Assembly: GCA_024742605.1 (NCBI GenBank)
Contig: JANSYC010000005.1
Location: 34,532-98,531 of the forward strand
Reading direction: 5' to 3'
Origin: Alphaproteobacteria bacterium
Lineage (GTDB): Bacteria; Pseudomonadota; Alphaproteobacteria; Thalassobaculales; Thalassobaculaceae
DNA length: 64,000 nucleotides
The notes below the pieces were generated by a model that saw only the letters and a list, made by a program, of their open reading frames with translations, was not told where the DNA came from and ran no database searches. Both the position numbers and the translations under genes were made by a program. This document shows positions 10,519 through 19,624 of the stretch, piece by piece (position 1 is the first letter of the stretch; each line of letters starts with the position of its first letter).

Positions 10519-11331
10519 CTACAGGCTGAACCGATCTCCGAGATAGAAGCGGCGGACATCCCTGTGGGCGACGATATCGTCCGGCGCCCCCTCCATCAGA
10601 ACCATACCATCATGCAGGATATACGCTCGATCAACGATATCGAGGGTTTCGCGTACATTGTGATCGGTGATCAGCACCCCCAGACCGCGTTCGGTGAGAT
10701 GCGAGATCAGGTCCCGGATCTCACCCACCGCGATCGGATCGATCCCCGCCAGGGGTTCGTCCAGCAGGATGAAGGCCGGCTGACTGGCCAGAGCGCGAGC
10801 GATCTCCACCCGCCGCCGCTCTCCGCCGGACAGCGCTAGCGCTGGGGTTCGGCGCAGATGGCTGATCGAAAACTCCGCCAGCAGATCCTCCAGCATCCGC
10901 TCCCGGGTACCCGGATTGCGCTCGACCACCTCCAGCACGGCTTTCAGATTCTGCTCGACCGTGAGGCCGCGAAAGATCGAGGCTTCCTGAGGCAGATATC
11001 CGATGCCCAGACGTGCCCGCCGGTACATCGGAAGATCGGTGATATCGTTGCCGTCGAGCGAAACCGAGCCCGAATCGGCGGAGATCAAACCGGTGATGAT
11101 GTAGAAGCAGGTGGTCTTTCCGGCGCCGTTGGGGCCCAGAAGACCGACCGCCTCCCCCCGTTTTACCGAGACGCTGACATCGCGCAGAACCGGTCGCTTC
11201 TTGAACCGCTTTCCGATATTGGCGGCGATCAACCCTTCAGCGGATCCGCCGGCCGCCACCAGACGCGGGCCGGGCTTCGAACCCATATCGGCCGAATCGG
11301 TGCCGTCGCGCGCGTCTGGGTCCTTCGTCAT
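10519..11331 (-). CDS. lptB: LPS export ABC transporter ATP-binding protein
   Basis: A 270-residue ATPase of the LptB2FGC complex, which pulls lipopolysaccharide from the inner membrane into the Lpt bridge. Walker [10 protein letters not shown], signature LSGGERRR, Walker [11 protein letters not shown] and switch histidine ITDHN are all intact. The start at ATG 11331 leaves a 30-residue hydrophilic tail before the domain; the frame stays open to 11436, but that would overlap lptA. It sits between lptA and rpoN, the conserved arrangement, and likely belongs to the lptC-lptA-lptB transcript. Confidence 0.95.
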   Translation of the reverse strand: MTKDPDARDGTDSADMGSKPGPRLVAAGGSAEGLIAANIGKRFKKRPVLRDVSVSVKRGEAVGLLGPNGAGKTTCFYIITGLISADSGSVSLDGNDITDLPMYRRARLGIGYLPQEASIFRGLTVEQNLKAVLEVVERNPGTRERMLEDLLAEFSISHLRRTPALALSGGERRRVEIARALASQPAFILLDEPLAGIDPIAVGEIRDLISHLTERGLGVLITDHNVRETLDIVDRAYILHDGMVLMEGAPDDIVAHRDVRRFYLGDRFSL

Positions 11332-11389
11332 GATCCGCACCTTTCTCGCCAAACCAGACCTGCCGGGGCCATGGGCCCATCGCAGCACA

Positions 11390-12193
11390 TCAGTTTTGGG
11401 CTTCTCCGGGATTGAACAGGCCCTTGACCCGACCACCGGACTCCTTGCCGGAGAGCAAACGGCTGATTCCGGTTTCCAGATTCACGACCGCCCGATCTCC
11501 ATTCAGCTGATTGTCCCCACGGGTGATACGCACGTCCCCTGACAGCGTCGCCGTCCTCTCGGAGGCAGTGTAGACCGCTTCGTCGCCGCGCGCGACATCC
11601 TGTGGCGTGGTGATCACCACATCACCCAGGGCATCGACGCGCGAGATTTGCTGGCCCCCTTCGGGATTCTCCTCGAAATAGGCCGTCATGGTATCGGACC
11701 GAATGCGCTGCGCCTCCCGAACCGCGACCGCATCGCCCCGTGCCACCGCGATGTTTCGGTCCCGCCAATACTCCAGACTGTCGGTCGCCGTGATCACGTC
11801 TTCGCCGCTGGTGAACTTCAGGCCGTCCCCGAGGAGGATCACCACCGCCTGATCCAGGTCGTAAACCGCCCGATCCGCGACCGCACGCTCCTTAAGGGTG
11901 GTGATCACAACCGCCCCATTCGCCTCGATCCGAAAGATCTCGGTGCCGCCGGACGCCTTATCCCGATAGAGGGCGGTCAGGGTGTCGCCGCGCACCGTCA
12001 CATCGCCCCTGGTGGCGACAGCGTTTCCGCGGGCGATGTACATCTTGCCGTCGCGAACCCACTCGATCCCATTTGTGGACTCGACCGTGATCGGCTGATC
12101 GCCGTCCTGGTTGGTGATCAGTTGCGCAAAGGCCGGCCCCGTCATCATAAGGATGAGCGGCAGCCAGATCAGGAGGCATCTGAGCACCCGCAT
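11390..12193 (-). CDS. lptA: LPS transport periplasmic protein LptA
   Basis: A 267-residue OstA-fold protein with a signal peptide ([16 protein letters not shown]). It should form the beta-jellyroll bridge carrying lipopolysaccharide across the periplasm. Short repeating strands such as [22 protein letters not shown] and [11 protein letters not shown] run along the length, as expected for the jellyroll. Its ATG shares one base with the lptC stop (12193), showing translational coupling. It is longer than the E. coli protein (185 residues), which is common in Alphaproteobacteria. Confidence 0.9.
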   Translation of the reverse strand: MRVLRCLLIWLPLILMMTGPAFAQLITNQDGDQPITVESTNGIEWVRDGKMYIARGNAVATRGDVTVRGDTLTALYRDKASGGTEIFRIEANGAVVITTLKERAVADRAVYDLDQAVVILLGDGLKFTSGEDVITATDSLEYWRDRNIAVARGDAVAVREAQRIRSDTMTAYFEENPEGGQQISRVDALGDVVITTPQDVARGDEAVYTASERTATLSGDVRITRGDNQLNGDRAVVNLETGISRLLSGKESGGRVKGLFNPGEAQN

Positions 12194-12867
12194 CAGCCGC
12201 CGGTCGCGGCGCCGGTCAGCACCGCCTTCGCCTTGCCGGTGAATTCGATCCGGGCGCCTCGGTCCCGCAGGCGAAAGCCCTCGCCCTCGACCATACCCGA
12301 AGGGCCGTAACCGACCGTCGGCGTGTCGCTGCCGACCGAGCCGTTGGGAATGTCGACATGCGCGGTATCGGACTTCAAATGGTGTCCCTCATCCTGAAAC
12401 AGTTCCACGCCGCCCGACAGATCGACGATCTCCTCGGTGCGGTGCCAGACGCCGCTGGCGGCACTCAGCGAAAGCCACGTGTCGTCCTCCAGCGTGACGT
12501 CACCTTGAGGGCTTTCCAGCAGAACGATGTCGTTGTCCCCGCCCTGCTGCAACGCTTCCACCGCGATGATTTCATAGGGGCGATTCTGTTCGTCAACCCC
12601 GACGAAACGCGGATTGGCCATCCGCGAGGTGTCCACATCCGAGACCGTGACCTTGGTCCCGCCCAGCAATCCGTCCTGCGGCAGAAGCTGCGGCCACAGA
12701 ATGACCAGGGCGATCAGCACCAGGGCCGTCGCCGGAAGCAGCATCTTCATCCAGGCAACGAGGATGCTCGCTCGGACCCGTGGTCGATGCAGGCGTCGGC
12801 GTCCGGTCGGAGGAGCTCCGGCAGATGAATCACCGTCAACTAGCTGGCTCTGCGACACTGGGTTCAT
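12193..12867 (-). CDS. lptC: LPS export protein LptC
   Basis: A 224-residue bitopic protein. A single transmembrane helix (MKMLLPATALVLIALVILW, about residues 37-55) anchors a periplasmic OstA-like domain that hands lipopolysaccharide from LptBFG to LptA. The identification rests on the fold pattern (NRPYEIIAVEA, VDLSGGVELF) and on its place directly before lptA. The first 35 residues are a basic cytoplasmic tail; an internal ATG at the helix start would also give a normal LptC. Confidence 0.87.
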   Translation of the reverse strand: MNPVSQSQLVDGDSSAGAPPTGRRRLHRPRVRASILVAWMKMLLPATALVLIALVILWPQLLPQDGLLGGTKVTVSDVDTSRMANPRFVGVDEQNRPYEIIAVEALQQGGDNDIVLLESPQGDVTLEDDTWLSLSAASGVWHRTEEIVDLSGGVELFQDEGHHLKSDTAHVDIPNGSVGSDTPTVGYGPSGMVEGEGFRLRDRGARIEFTGKAKAVLTGAATGG

Positions 12868-13018
12868 TCCGCCCGTCTGGTCCAGGTTCAGGGGGCCGAT
12901 CTAACGGGCCGCCCTCTCCCCGACGTTTCATCCCTGTAACGGGTTATACCCCGTCAATCCGTCGCGCGGTAGATCACGAACCGCACAGCATCAGATCGAA
13001 AACCGGCCGCCGATGCGG

Positions 13019-13630
13019 TCAGTGGGAGAAGATGTCCACTTCGCCGTAGCCGATGAGGTCCAGATGGGCCCGGGTGCCGAGAAAGTCAAAGCAGGCCTGC
13101 GCGATCTCAAGCCTGCCTTCGCGCGCCAGGCGGATGTCCAGTTCGGCCTTGAGCCGGTGGAGATAAAGCACGTCGGAGGCGGCATACTCCATCTGCTGCT
13201 GGGACAGGGTCTCGGTGCCCCAATCGGAGGACTGCTGCTCCTTCGACAGGGTTACTTCCAGCAACTCCCGGCAGAGATCCTTCAGGCCGTGCCGGTCGGT
13301 ATAGGTCCGCACCAGTTTGGAGGCGATCTTGGTGCAGTACACAGGAGCCGTCTCGACCCCCAGATAGGCGCGCATCACCGCCACGTCGAAGCGGGCGAAG
13401 TGAAACAGCTTCAGGACTTTGGGGTCGGTCATCAGGCGCTTCAGGTTGGGCGCGTCATAGGCGCCCTTGGGAAACTGGACCAGATGTGCGTCACCGTCCC
13501 CCGACGACAATTGCACCACGCACAGCCGATCCCGCTCGGGCCGCAGCCCCATGGTCTCGCTGTCGATCGCCACCACAGGGCCCAGGTCCAGATCGTCGGG
13601 CAGATCGCCCTTGTGCAAGGTGATGGTCAT
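13019..13630 (-). CDS. nrnC: NrnC-type nanoRNase (short RNase D-like 3'-5' exonuclease)
   Basis: A 203-residue DEDDy exonuclease. The catalytic set is visible: IDSET (first DxE), FHFARFD (second Asp) and YAASD near the C-terminus (Tyr-x3-Asp). It lacks the HRDC domains of true RNase D and matches the length and wording of Bartonella NrnC (GDLP near the start, RDRLCVVQLSSGDG, CTKIASKL, DRHGLK), which degrades the last 2-4 nucleotides of RNA and the dinucleotide pGpG from c-di-GMP turnover. It would replace oligoribonuclease in this lineage. ATG 13630 was chosen because the family begins MTITLHKGDLP. Confidence 0.9.
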   Translation of the reverse strand: MTITLHKGDLPDDLDLGPVVAIDSETMGLRPERDRLCVVQLSSGDGDAHLVQFPKGAYDAPNLKRLMTDPKVLKLFHFARFDVAVMRAYLGVETAPVYCTKIASKLVRTYTDRHGLKDLCRELLEVTLSKEQQSSDWGTETLSQQQMEYAASDVLYLHRLKAELDIRLAREGRLEIAQACFDFLGTRAHLDLIGYGEVDIFSH

Positions 13631-13820
13631 GTGCGCTCCGAGCCAGCTTTCGATACCGAGACTTGGCGTACCATTCGCCGTCAGAAGCGGCAAGCTGCCC
13701 GGTTCAATCCGCTTGGCCCGAGAGGGTCAAGGTCCGCAGCGTCAGAAGCTTGTAGCTCGCGGGGCGCGGTCGGCCCCGCTGTGGGGAACCTGGATTGCCG
13801 GGAAATCAATGTCCGGAGAG

Positions 13821-13907
13821 TGGTGCCCAGGAGAGGACTTGAACCTCCACGACCTTTCGATCACTAGCACCTGAAGCTAGCGCGTCTACCAATTCCGCCA
13901 CCTGGGC
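13821..13907 (-). tRNA. tRNA-Leu (anticodon CAG)
   Basis: Read on the minus strand, a 7-bp acceptor stem GCCCAGG/CCTGGGC, discriminator A and an encoded CCA end are visible. The D-arm GTGGCGGAATTGGTAGACGC is the standard leucine form. The anticodon stem CTAGC/GCTAG encloses loop TTCAGGT, giving anticodon CAG for codon CUG. A variable arm follows (GTGATCGAAAGGTCGT), as expected for a class II tRNA, then a T-arm with GGTTCAAGTCC. Length with CCA is 87 bases. Confidence 0.97.
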
Positions 13908-14133
13908 ACGGGGCGACGGCGCATGAGCGCCGATCGGAGGCCGGGGTATATCCAGGTTGCCCGTACCCTGTCAAAGGGTTTTCGGAAGAAACCCGGAAAG
14001 GCCCCAAACCGGGCCGGGTTCGGACCTCATCCGGCCGCGTTCATTTGCCCTCCCCATAGCACACCGCCATGGTTTATAAGCATCCCCAACAGAGTTCCTT
14101 CGACCCAACGCAGCCTTGCGCGGAGACCGAGAT

Positions 14134-15108
14134 ATGAGCCAGCCGTCCAGCCTCGCCAACCAGCAGATCGTCACGGTGTTCGGCGCCTCCGGCTTCATCG
14201 GACGCAACATCGTCCGGGAACTCGCCAAGCGCGGCGTGCGGGTCAACGCGGTCTGCCGGGACCCGGAACACGCCAAATTCCTCAAACCGATGGGCGTGGT
14301 CGGCCAGATCACACCGATGCGGGCCGACGTGACCGACGAGGAAGCGATCGCGGGGGCTGTGTCCGGCGCTTCTATCGTGATCAACCTGGTCGGCATTCTG
14401 CACAGCTCCGGGCGCAACACCTTCGATGCGGTCCAGGCGACCGCCCCCGGTCTGATAGCCAAGGCCGCCAAGAGGGCCGGTGCCGGCAAGTTCATCCATG
14501 TCTCCGCGATCGGTGCGGATTCAGAATCCGGCGCGGCCTATGCCCGAACCAAGGCGCAGGGCGAGGAAGCGGTGCGCGGGGCCTTCCCGCAGGCCACCAT
14601 CCTGCGCCCCTCGATCGTGTTCGGGCCGAATGACGCGTTCTTCAACCGGTTCGCGGGCATGGCCATGGTGTCGCCGTTCCTGCCGCTGATCGGCGGCGGC
14701 ACGACCAAATTCCAGCCGGTCTACGTGGACGATGTGGCCGACGCCGCGATGGCCGCCCTCGACCGGCCGGAAGCGGCCGGGCGCACCTACGAGCTCGGAG
14801 GACCGACGGTGTTCACGTTCCGCGAGCTGATGCAGCTGACGCTGAAGGTGATGCGCCGCAAGCGGCTGCTGATCGAGATCCCGTTCTGGGCCGCCAAGAT
14901 CCAGGCGACCGTGCTCGAACTGCTGCCCTCCCCGCCCCTGACCCGCGATCAGGTCGAGCTGCTGAAGACCGACAATGTGGTGGCGCCGGGCGCCCGCACC
15001 CTGGCGGAGTTGGGCATCGAGGCCACGGCGGTCGACGCGATCCTGCCAACCTACCTGGAGAAGTTCCGGCCCGGCGGCCGCTACAATTCGGACCGTATCC
15101 CCGCCTAG
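14134..15108 (+). CDS. complex I NDUFA9-like NAD(P)-binding protein (SDR/epimerase family)
   Basis: A 324-residue extended-SDR protein. The nucleotide site VTVFGASGFIGRN is at about residues 11-23. IINLVGILHSSGRNTF, IHVSAIGAD, AYARTKAQGEE and LRPSIVFGPND follow in the order typical of the NDUFA9-like subfamily, which in Alphaproteobacteria and mitochondria is tied to complex I or ubiquinone synthesis. The catalytic YxxxK is degenerate (AYARTK keeps Tyr and Lys with one residue less certain), fitting a structural rather than catalytic role. ATG 14134 is chosen over 14116 because it begins the family sequence. Confidence 0.88.
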   Translation: MSQPSSLANQQIVTVFGASGFIGRNIVRELAKRGVRVNAVCRDPEHAKFLKPMGVVGQITPMRADVTDEEAIAGAVSGASIVINLVGILHSSGRNTFDAVQATAPGLIAKAAKRAGAGKFIHVSAIGADSESGAAYARTKAQGEEAVRGAFPQATILRPSIVFGPNDAFFNRFAGMAMVSPFLPLIGGGTTKFQPVYVDDVADAAMAALDRPEAAGRTYELGGPTVFTFRELMQLTLKVMRRKRLLIEIPFWAAKIQATVLELLPSPPLTRDQVELLKTDNVVAPGARTLAELGIEATAVDAILPTYLEKFRPGGRYNSDRIPA

Positions 15109-15132
15109 ATCTGCCTTCGGGCGCGGCGAAAC

Positions 15133-17139
15133 CTATCCCCGGATCGGCGCCGTCGCCTCGACCAGCCAGTCCCGCTCCGACGGAGCGAGGCCGGGGCTGA
15201 CGTTGGAGCGCACCGCGGCATGGTAGGCGTCGAGCCAGGCGATCTCTTCCTCGGTCAGCATGAACGGCACGATCAGCCGGCGGTCGATCGGCGCGAAGGT
15301 CACCGTCTCGAACCCGATCATCGGACGGCCGCTGTCCTCCAGGGGCTCGGCTTCGACCGCCAGGATCAGGTTCTCGATCCGGATGCCGTAGCCGCCGGAT
15401 TTGTAATAGCCCGGCTCGTTCGACAGCAGCATGCCCGGCTGGATCGGCACCCGGCTGGTCCCGGAGATCCGCTGCGGGCCCTCATGCACGCCCAGGAAAG
15501 ACCCCACGCCGTGACCGGTGCCGTGGTCGAAATCCAAACCCGCCTTCCACAGGAACTGACGGGCCAGGGCATCGAGCTGCCCGCCGGTGGTCCCGACCGG
15601 GAACCGGACGGTGGCGACCGCGATATGGCCCTTCAGCACCAGGGTGAACCGCTCCATCATCTCCGAGGACGGCGTGCCGATCGCCACGGTACGGGTGATG
15701 TCGGTGGTGCCGTCGACATATTGCGCGCCGGAATCCACCAGATAGAGCTCGCCGGTTCCGAGCGGGCGGTCACTGTGCTCGGTGACCCGGTAGTGGACGA
15801 TCGCGCCGTTCGGCCCGGAGCCCGAGATCGTCGGAAAACTCGGCCCCCGCCACAGCGCGCCTTCGGACCGAAACCGCTCCAGCGCTTCGGCCGCGCCCAT
15901 CTCGGTGACCCGCCCGGTCGGCGCGGTCTCGTCGACCCAGCGCAGGAACCTGACGATCGCGGCCGCGTCCCGCACGTGCGCGGCGCGGATGCCCGAGATC
16001 TCGACCGCGTTCTTGAGGGCGCGCGGCAGGATGCAGGGATCCTCCGCCTCGATCACGGTCGCTCCCGCCCCCTCCAGGGACATCCGCATCCACTCGGTGG
16101 CGGTGTCCGGGTCCAGCAATACCGTCCGTCCGGCGGCCCCCAGATCCGTCATCGCCGGACGGATCTCCTCGAACGGTCGGATCGACACCTGATTGCCGAG
16201 GGCGGCCCGCACCCGATCGTCCAGCTTTTCCGGATCGACGAACAGCTCCACGGCACCGGTGGAATCGACGATGGCATAGGCCAGGGGCAGCGGCGTGTAG
16301 GGCGTGTCCTGACCCCGGATGTTCAGCAGCCAGGCAATGGACTCGGCCTGGTTCAGCACGGTGGCGGCGGCGCCCGCATCCGCGATCGCGGCCGCGATCC
16401 GGGCGCGTTTGTCGGAGGCGGACAGCCCGGTGGTCACGGTCGACAGACCCTCGATCGGGCCCAGCGGCGCGCCGGGACGGTCGGCCCAGATCTGGTCGAT
16501 CGGGTTCGGGTCCAGCGGCACCAGACGGCCGCCCGTCGCTTCGATTGCGGCGCGCAGGCGATTGGCGGCGCCGATGGCGTGCAGCTTGGGGTCGAAACCG
16601 AGCGTGCCGCCGCCGAGATGCTCGGCGATCCAGCCGCTCGGCGGGGTGCGGATCACGTGATGCCGTTCCCACCGCTCGGTATCGACCTGCTGATCGGCCT
16701 GCAGCGTATAGCGGCCATCGATGAACAGGGCCGCCCGATCCCGCAGGACGGCGATCACCCCCGCCGACCCGGTGAACCCGGTCAGCCAGGCCAGACGGTT
16801 CGCGAAGCTGGGGATGTACTCGCCCTGGTGCTCGTCCGCGCGCGGCAGGATGAAGCCGTCGACTCCGGCCGCCGCCAGGGCCTCCCGCAGCGCGTCGAGC
16901 CGGCTCGGATCGGGTGCCGGACGCGTCGTCGCCATCCCGGCCCGCAGCGCACGCAAGGCGGTCTTGGTGTCCTCCGACGGCTCGCTCACGAACACCCGCA
17001 TCCAGGCATCCTCCGGATAGCTGCGCGGCGACGCGGCGGCCCGCGCCAGGAGCACGCGGAACCGCGCCACCGGAACGCCGATCCCGGCCCCCTCAAGAAA
17101 GCAGCGCAGCGCCTGGTCATCGGTCACGTCGATCGACAT
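15133..17139 (-). CDS. pepP: Xaa-Pro aminopeptidase (aminopeptidase P, M24 family) with N-terminal extension
   Basis: A 668-residue metallopeptidase that removes an N-terminal residue before proline. The three-domain 'aminopeptidase P2' layout starts near residue 75 (RLDALREALAAAGVDGFI, then HQGEYIP). The M24 metal ligands are complete in the C-terminal third: Asp in LVDSGAQY, Asp in GTTDITRT, His in FDHGTGHGVG, Glu in SNEPGYY and Glu in RIENL. The first about 75 residues precede the usual start and have no family counterpart that I recognise, though they read as protein-like. An internal ATG near residue 75 would give a standard enzyme of about 594 residues. It is divergent from the MttB-family gene. 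Confidence 0.9.
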   Translation of the reverse strand: MSIDVTDDQALRCFLEGAGIGVPVARFRVLLARAAASPRSYPEDAWMRVFVSEPSEDTKTALRALRAGMATTRPAPDPSRLDALREALAAAGVDGFILPRADEHQGEYIPSFANRLAWLTGFTGSAGVIAVLRDRAALFIDGRYTLQADQQVDTERWERHHVIRTPPSGWIAEHLGGGTLGFDPKLHAIGAANRLRAAIEATGGRLVPLDPNPIDQIWADRPGAPLGPIEGLSTVTTGLSASDKRARIAAAIADAGAAATVLNQAESIAWLLNIRGQDTPYTPLPLAYAIVDSTGAVELFVDPEKLDDRVRAALGNQVSIRPFEEIRPAMTDLGAAGRTVLLDPDTATEWMRMSLEGAGATVIEAEDPCILPRALKNAVEISGIRAAHVRDAAAIVRFLRWVDETAPTGRVTEMGAAEALERFRSEGALWRGPSFPTISGSGPNGAIVHYRVTEHSDRPLGTGELYLVDSGAQYVDGTTDITRTVAIGTPSSEMMERFTLVLKGHIAVATVRFPVGTTGGQLDALARQFLWKAGLDFDHGTGHGVGSFLGVHEGPQRISGTSRVPIQPGMLLSNEPGYYKSGGYGIRIENLILAVEAEPLEDSGRPMIGFETVTFAPIDRRLIVPFMLTEEEIAWLDAYHAAVRSNVSPGLAPSERDWLVEATAPIRG

Positions 17140-17320
17140 CAAACTCTCCTCGGGCATCGGATCGGTATTCGACGATCCTGAAATCGGCGCGACGGCACGT
17201 GGAAGTCAAGTCCGGAGGCCGACTCCCGGGTGCGATTGAGACGAGTCGGCTGCATTTCCTCCTCGACTTCACGACCGTTCCGGGATCACCTTTCCGAAGC
17301 GTACGGCAGTCGGAGGGGTC

Positions 17321-18889
17321 ATGACCGAAGGCGAGACGAGAGTTGGTCCGGAAGGCCGGCGCGGACGTCGACGCGCAGGGGGCGTCGACCGTGCGGCGCG
17401 CGCCCAGGCCGCGGTCGCCCAACCGGCCTCCCAGCGGCGCTTCAATCCCCATCCGCCGATGCAGGCGATCTCCGTGGACGAGCTTGAGGCGATCCACAAC
17501 GCCTCGCTTCGGGTCCTCGAGGAAATCGGCATCGACTTTCTGTTGCCCGAAGCCTTGGAGAAGCTGAAGGCCGCCGGGGCCAAGGTCGACGGGGAGCGGG
17601 TCCGGTTCGACAGCGCGATGGTGGCGGAGCGGCTCTCAACCCTTCCCGGCTCCTTCACCCTGCACGCCCGGAATCCGGACCGGAGCGTCGGGATCGGCGG
17701 CACCGAACTGGTGGTCTGCTCGGTTGCGAGCGCGCCCAATGTCTCGGATCTGGCGGGCGGACGGCGGGTGGGAAACCTGGCGGACTACCGGCGGCTGCTG
17801 AAACTCGGCCAGACCTTGAACGCGGTCCAGGTCTTCGGCGGCTATCCGGTCGAGCCGGTGGACGTGCATGCCTCGATCCGGCATCTGGAGGCTTTGCGCG
17901 ACTTCGTGACCCTGACCGACAAACCGTTCCACGCCTACGCACTCGGACCCGAGCGGATCCATGACGGGATCGAGATCGCCCGGATCGCCCGCGGCATCTC
18001 GGCCGAGCGGATGCGCGACGAGCCCAGCCTTTTCAGCGTGATCAATGCCAGCTCTCCGCTGCGCTACGACACCCCGATGTTGCAGGGCATCATCGCCATG
18101 GCCGAAGCCGGGCAGCCGAGCGTGATCACCCCGTTCACCCTGGCGGGGGCGATGGCGCCGGTGACGATCGCGGGCGCCCTGGTACAGCAGAATGCCGAGG
18201 CGCTGGCCGGACTGGTGATGACCCAGGTGGCCCGGCCCGGCGCGCCCGCCATGTATGGCGGCTTCACCTCCAATGTGGACATGAAATCCGGCGCGCCGGC
18301 CTTCGGGACCCCGGAATATCTGCGCGCGGTGCTGATCGGCGGGCAGCTGGCCCGGCGGTACGGCGTGCCCTACCGCTCCTCGAACGTGAACGCGGCCAAT
18401 ACCCCGGACGCCCAGGCCGCCTGGGAGAGCATGGTCTCGCTCTGGGGTGTGGTGATGGGCGGGGCGAATTTCGTCATGCACGGCTGCGGCTGGATGGAGG
18501 GCGGGCTGACCGCCTCCTTGGAGAAAATGGTCATGGATGCCGACCTGTTCGGGATGATCGGTGATGTCCTGAAAGCCCTGGAGATCACCGAGGCGAGCCT
18601 GGCGGTCGACGCCATAAGAGAGGTCGGGCCGGCCGGGCACTTTTTTGGCACGGCCCATACCCAGGAGCGCTATCAGACGGCCTTCTTCCCGCCGATGCTG
18701 TCCGACTGGCGGAACTTCGAGACCTGGGCCGAGGCGGGCGCGCCGGATGCCCTCACCCATGCGGCCGGAACGGTCGAAACCCTGCTGGCGGAGTATCAGC
18801 CGCCGCCGCTCGACCCCGCCATCGCCGAGGAACTCGACACGTTCGTCGCCCGCAGGATCGAAGAAGGCGGGGCGCCTACGGATTATTAG
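17321..18889 (+). CDS. trimethylamine methyltransferase (MttB) family protein, non-pyrrolysine
   Basis: A 522-residue MttB-superfamily protein. In methanogens MttB reads an amber codon as pyrrolysine; here the frame is uninterrupted, so it belongs to the bacterial non-Pyl group, whose known members demethylate quaternary amines such as glycine betaine or proline betaine into a corrinoid protein. Family landmarks include FNPHPP near the start, VSDLAGGRRVG, YDTPMLQGI, PFTLAGAMAPVT, and a glycine-rich C-terminal barrel region NFVMHGCGWMEGGL. No corrinoid protein or reactivating enzyme is visible nearby. The first 40 residues are arginine-rich and low in complexity. Confidence 0.88.
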   Translation: MTEGETRVGPEGRRGRRRAGGVDRAARAQAAVAQPASQRRFNPHPPMQAISVDELEAIHNASLRVLEEIGIDFLLPEALEKLKAAGAKVDGERVRFDSAMVAERLSTLPGSFTLHARNPDRSVGIGGTELVVCSVASAPNVSDLAGGRRVGNLADYRRLLKLGQTLNAVQVFGGYPVEPVDVHASIRHLEALRDFVTLTDKPFHAYALGPERIHDGIEIARIARGISAERMRDEPSLFSVINASSPLRYDTPMLQGIIAMAEAGQPSVITPFTLAGAMAPVTIAGALVQQNAEALAGLVMTQVARPGAPAMYGGFTSNVDMKSGAPAFGTPEYLRAVLIGGQLARRYGVPYRSSNVNAANTPDAQAAWESMVSLWGVVMGGANFVMHGCGWMEGGLTASLEKMVMDADLFGMIGDVLKALEITEASLAVDAIREVGPAGHFFGTAHTQERYQTAFFPPMLSDWRNFETWAEAGAPDALTHAAGTVETLLAEYQPPPLDPAIAEELDTFVARRIEEGGAPTDY

Positions 18890-19548
18890 CTCTCGCGCTT
18901 CGCCTTCACCCGGTCGATCAGTGCCTCGACCTTCGGCAGGATCCGGTCGACGATCACGTCCACGCCCTTGCGGTTGGGGTGGATGCCGTCGGTCTGATTC
19001 AGGGCCTCCATCGCGGCCACGCCTTCCAGAAAAAAGGGATCAAACACCACGTCGTGCTCATCCGCCAGATCGTGGAACACCGCCTGGAACTCCGCCCCGT
19101 ACTCCTGCCCCAGATTGGGCGGGGCCAGCATGCCGGTGAACAGGGTCGGGATGTCGTGACGGGCGAGTTCGCTCAGGATCGCGTCAAGATTGGCCTTGGT
19201 CTCCTGTGGCGGCAGACCGCGAAGCCCGTCGTTTCCGCCCAGCTCAACCAGGACCGCGTCCGGATCATCGGCCAGCGACCAGGCCAGCCGGGCGCGCCCG
19301 CCCGCGGTGGTATCGCCGGACACGCCGGCATTGATGATTTCGACCTCGTGGCCCCGCGCCCGGAGTTCCGCCTCGAGCCGGGTCGGGAAGGCATCCTCTT
19401 CCGCCAGCCCGTAGCCGGCCATCAGCGAGTCCCCCAGCCCCAGGATGCGGATCGGATCGGCCTGTGCTGCGGAGACGCTCAGAACGGCCGCGACAAATGC
19501 GGCTAGAACGATACCGCAGCGCGTCAAGCTGTTGATCGAACGTCGCAA
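18886..19548 (-). CDS. tesA: periplasmic arylesterase/lysophospholipase L1 (TesA), GDSL family
   Basis: A 220-residue SGNH hydrolase as drawn. Block I GLGDSLMAGYG holds the nucleophile serine, NAGVSGDTTAGG is block II, ELGGNDGLRG block III, and DGIHPNRKG block V with the Asp and His. A signal peptide (CGIVLAAFVAAVLSVSAAQA) precedes the domain. The start is uncertain: TTG 19548 gives a normal signal peptide, while ATG 19626 has a better ribosome site (AGGAGAGG) but adds 26 residues and overlaps the divergent ybbA start. The tesA/ybbAP divergent set is classic. TesA hydrolyses acyl esters and thioesters in the periplasm. Confidence 0.9.
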   Translation of the reverse strand: MRRSINSLTRCGIVLAAFVAAVLSVSAAQADPIRILGLGDSLMAGYGLAEEDAFPTRLEAELRARGHEVEIINAGVSGDTTAGGRARLAWSLADDPDAVLVELGGNDGLRGLPPQETKANLDAILSELARHDIPTLFTGMLAPPNLGQEYGAEFQAVFHDLADEHDVVFDPFFLEGVAAMEALNQTDGIHPNRKGVDVIVDRILPKVEALIDRVKAKRES

Positions 19549-19624
19549 GCGACCATATACGCCACTATCTGCGACGGAAATCTGCGCTTGTCCCGTTCCT
19601 GTGTGGACCTTGGAAGGACCCTTC

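Noticed and set aside
13019..13630. Classical RNase D (rnd)
   Set aside because: It has no HRDC domains and the length and wording fit NrnC.
15220..17181. A 653-residue plus-strand frame over aminopeptidase P
   Set aside because: Antisense shadow of a gene with intact catalytic residues; His/Gln/Arg-rich with no domain.
17321..18889. Pyrrolysine-containing MttB
   Set aside because: No in-frame TAG occurs in the gene, and the protein is full length without read-through.
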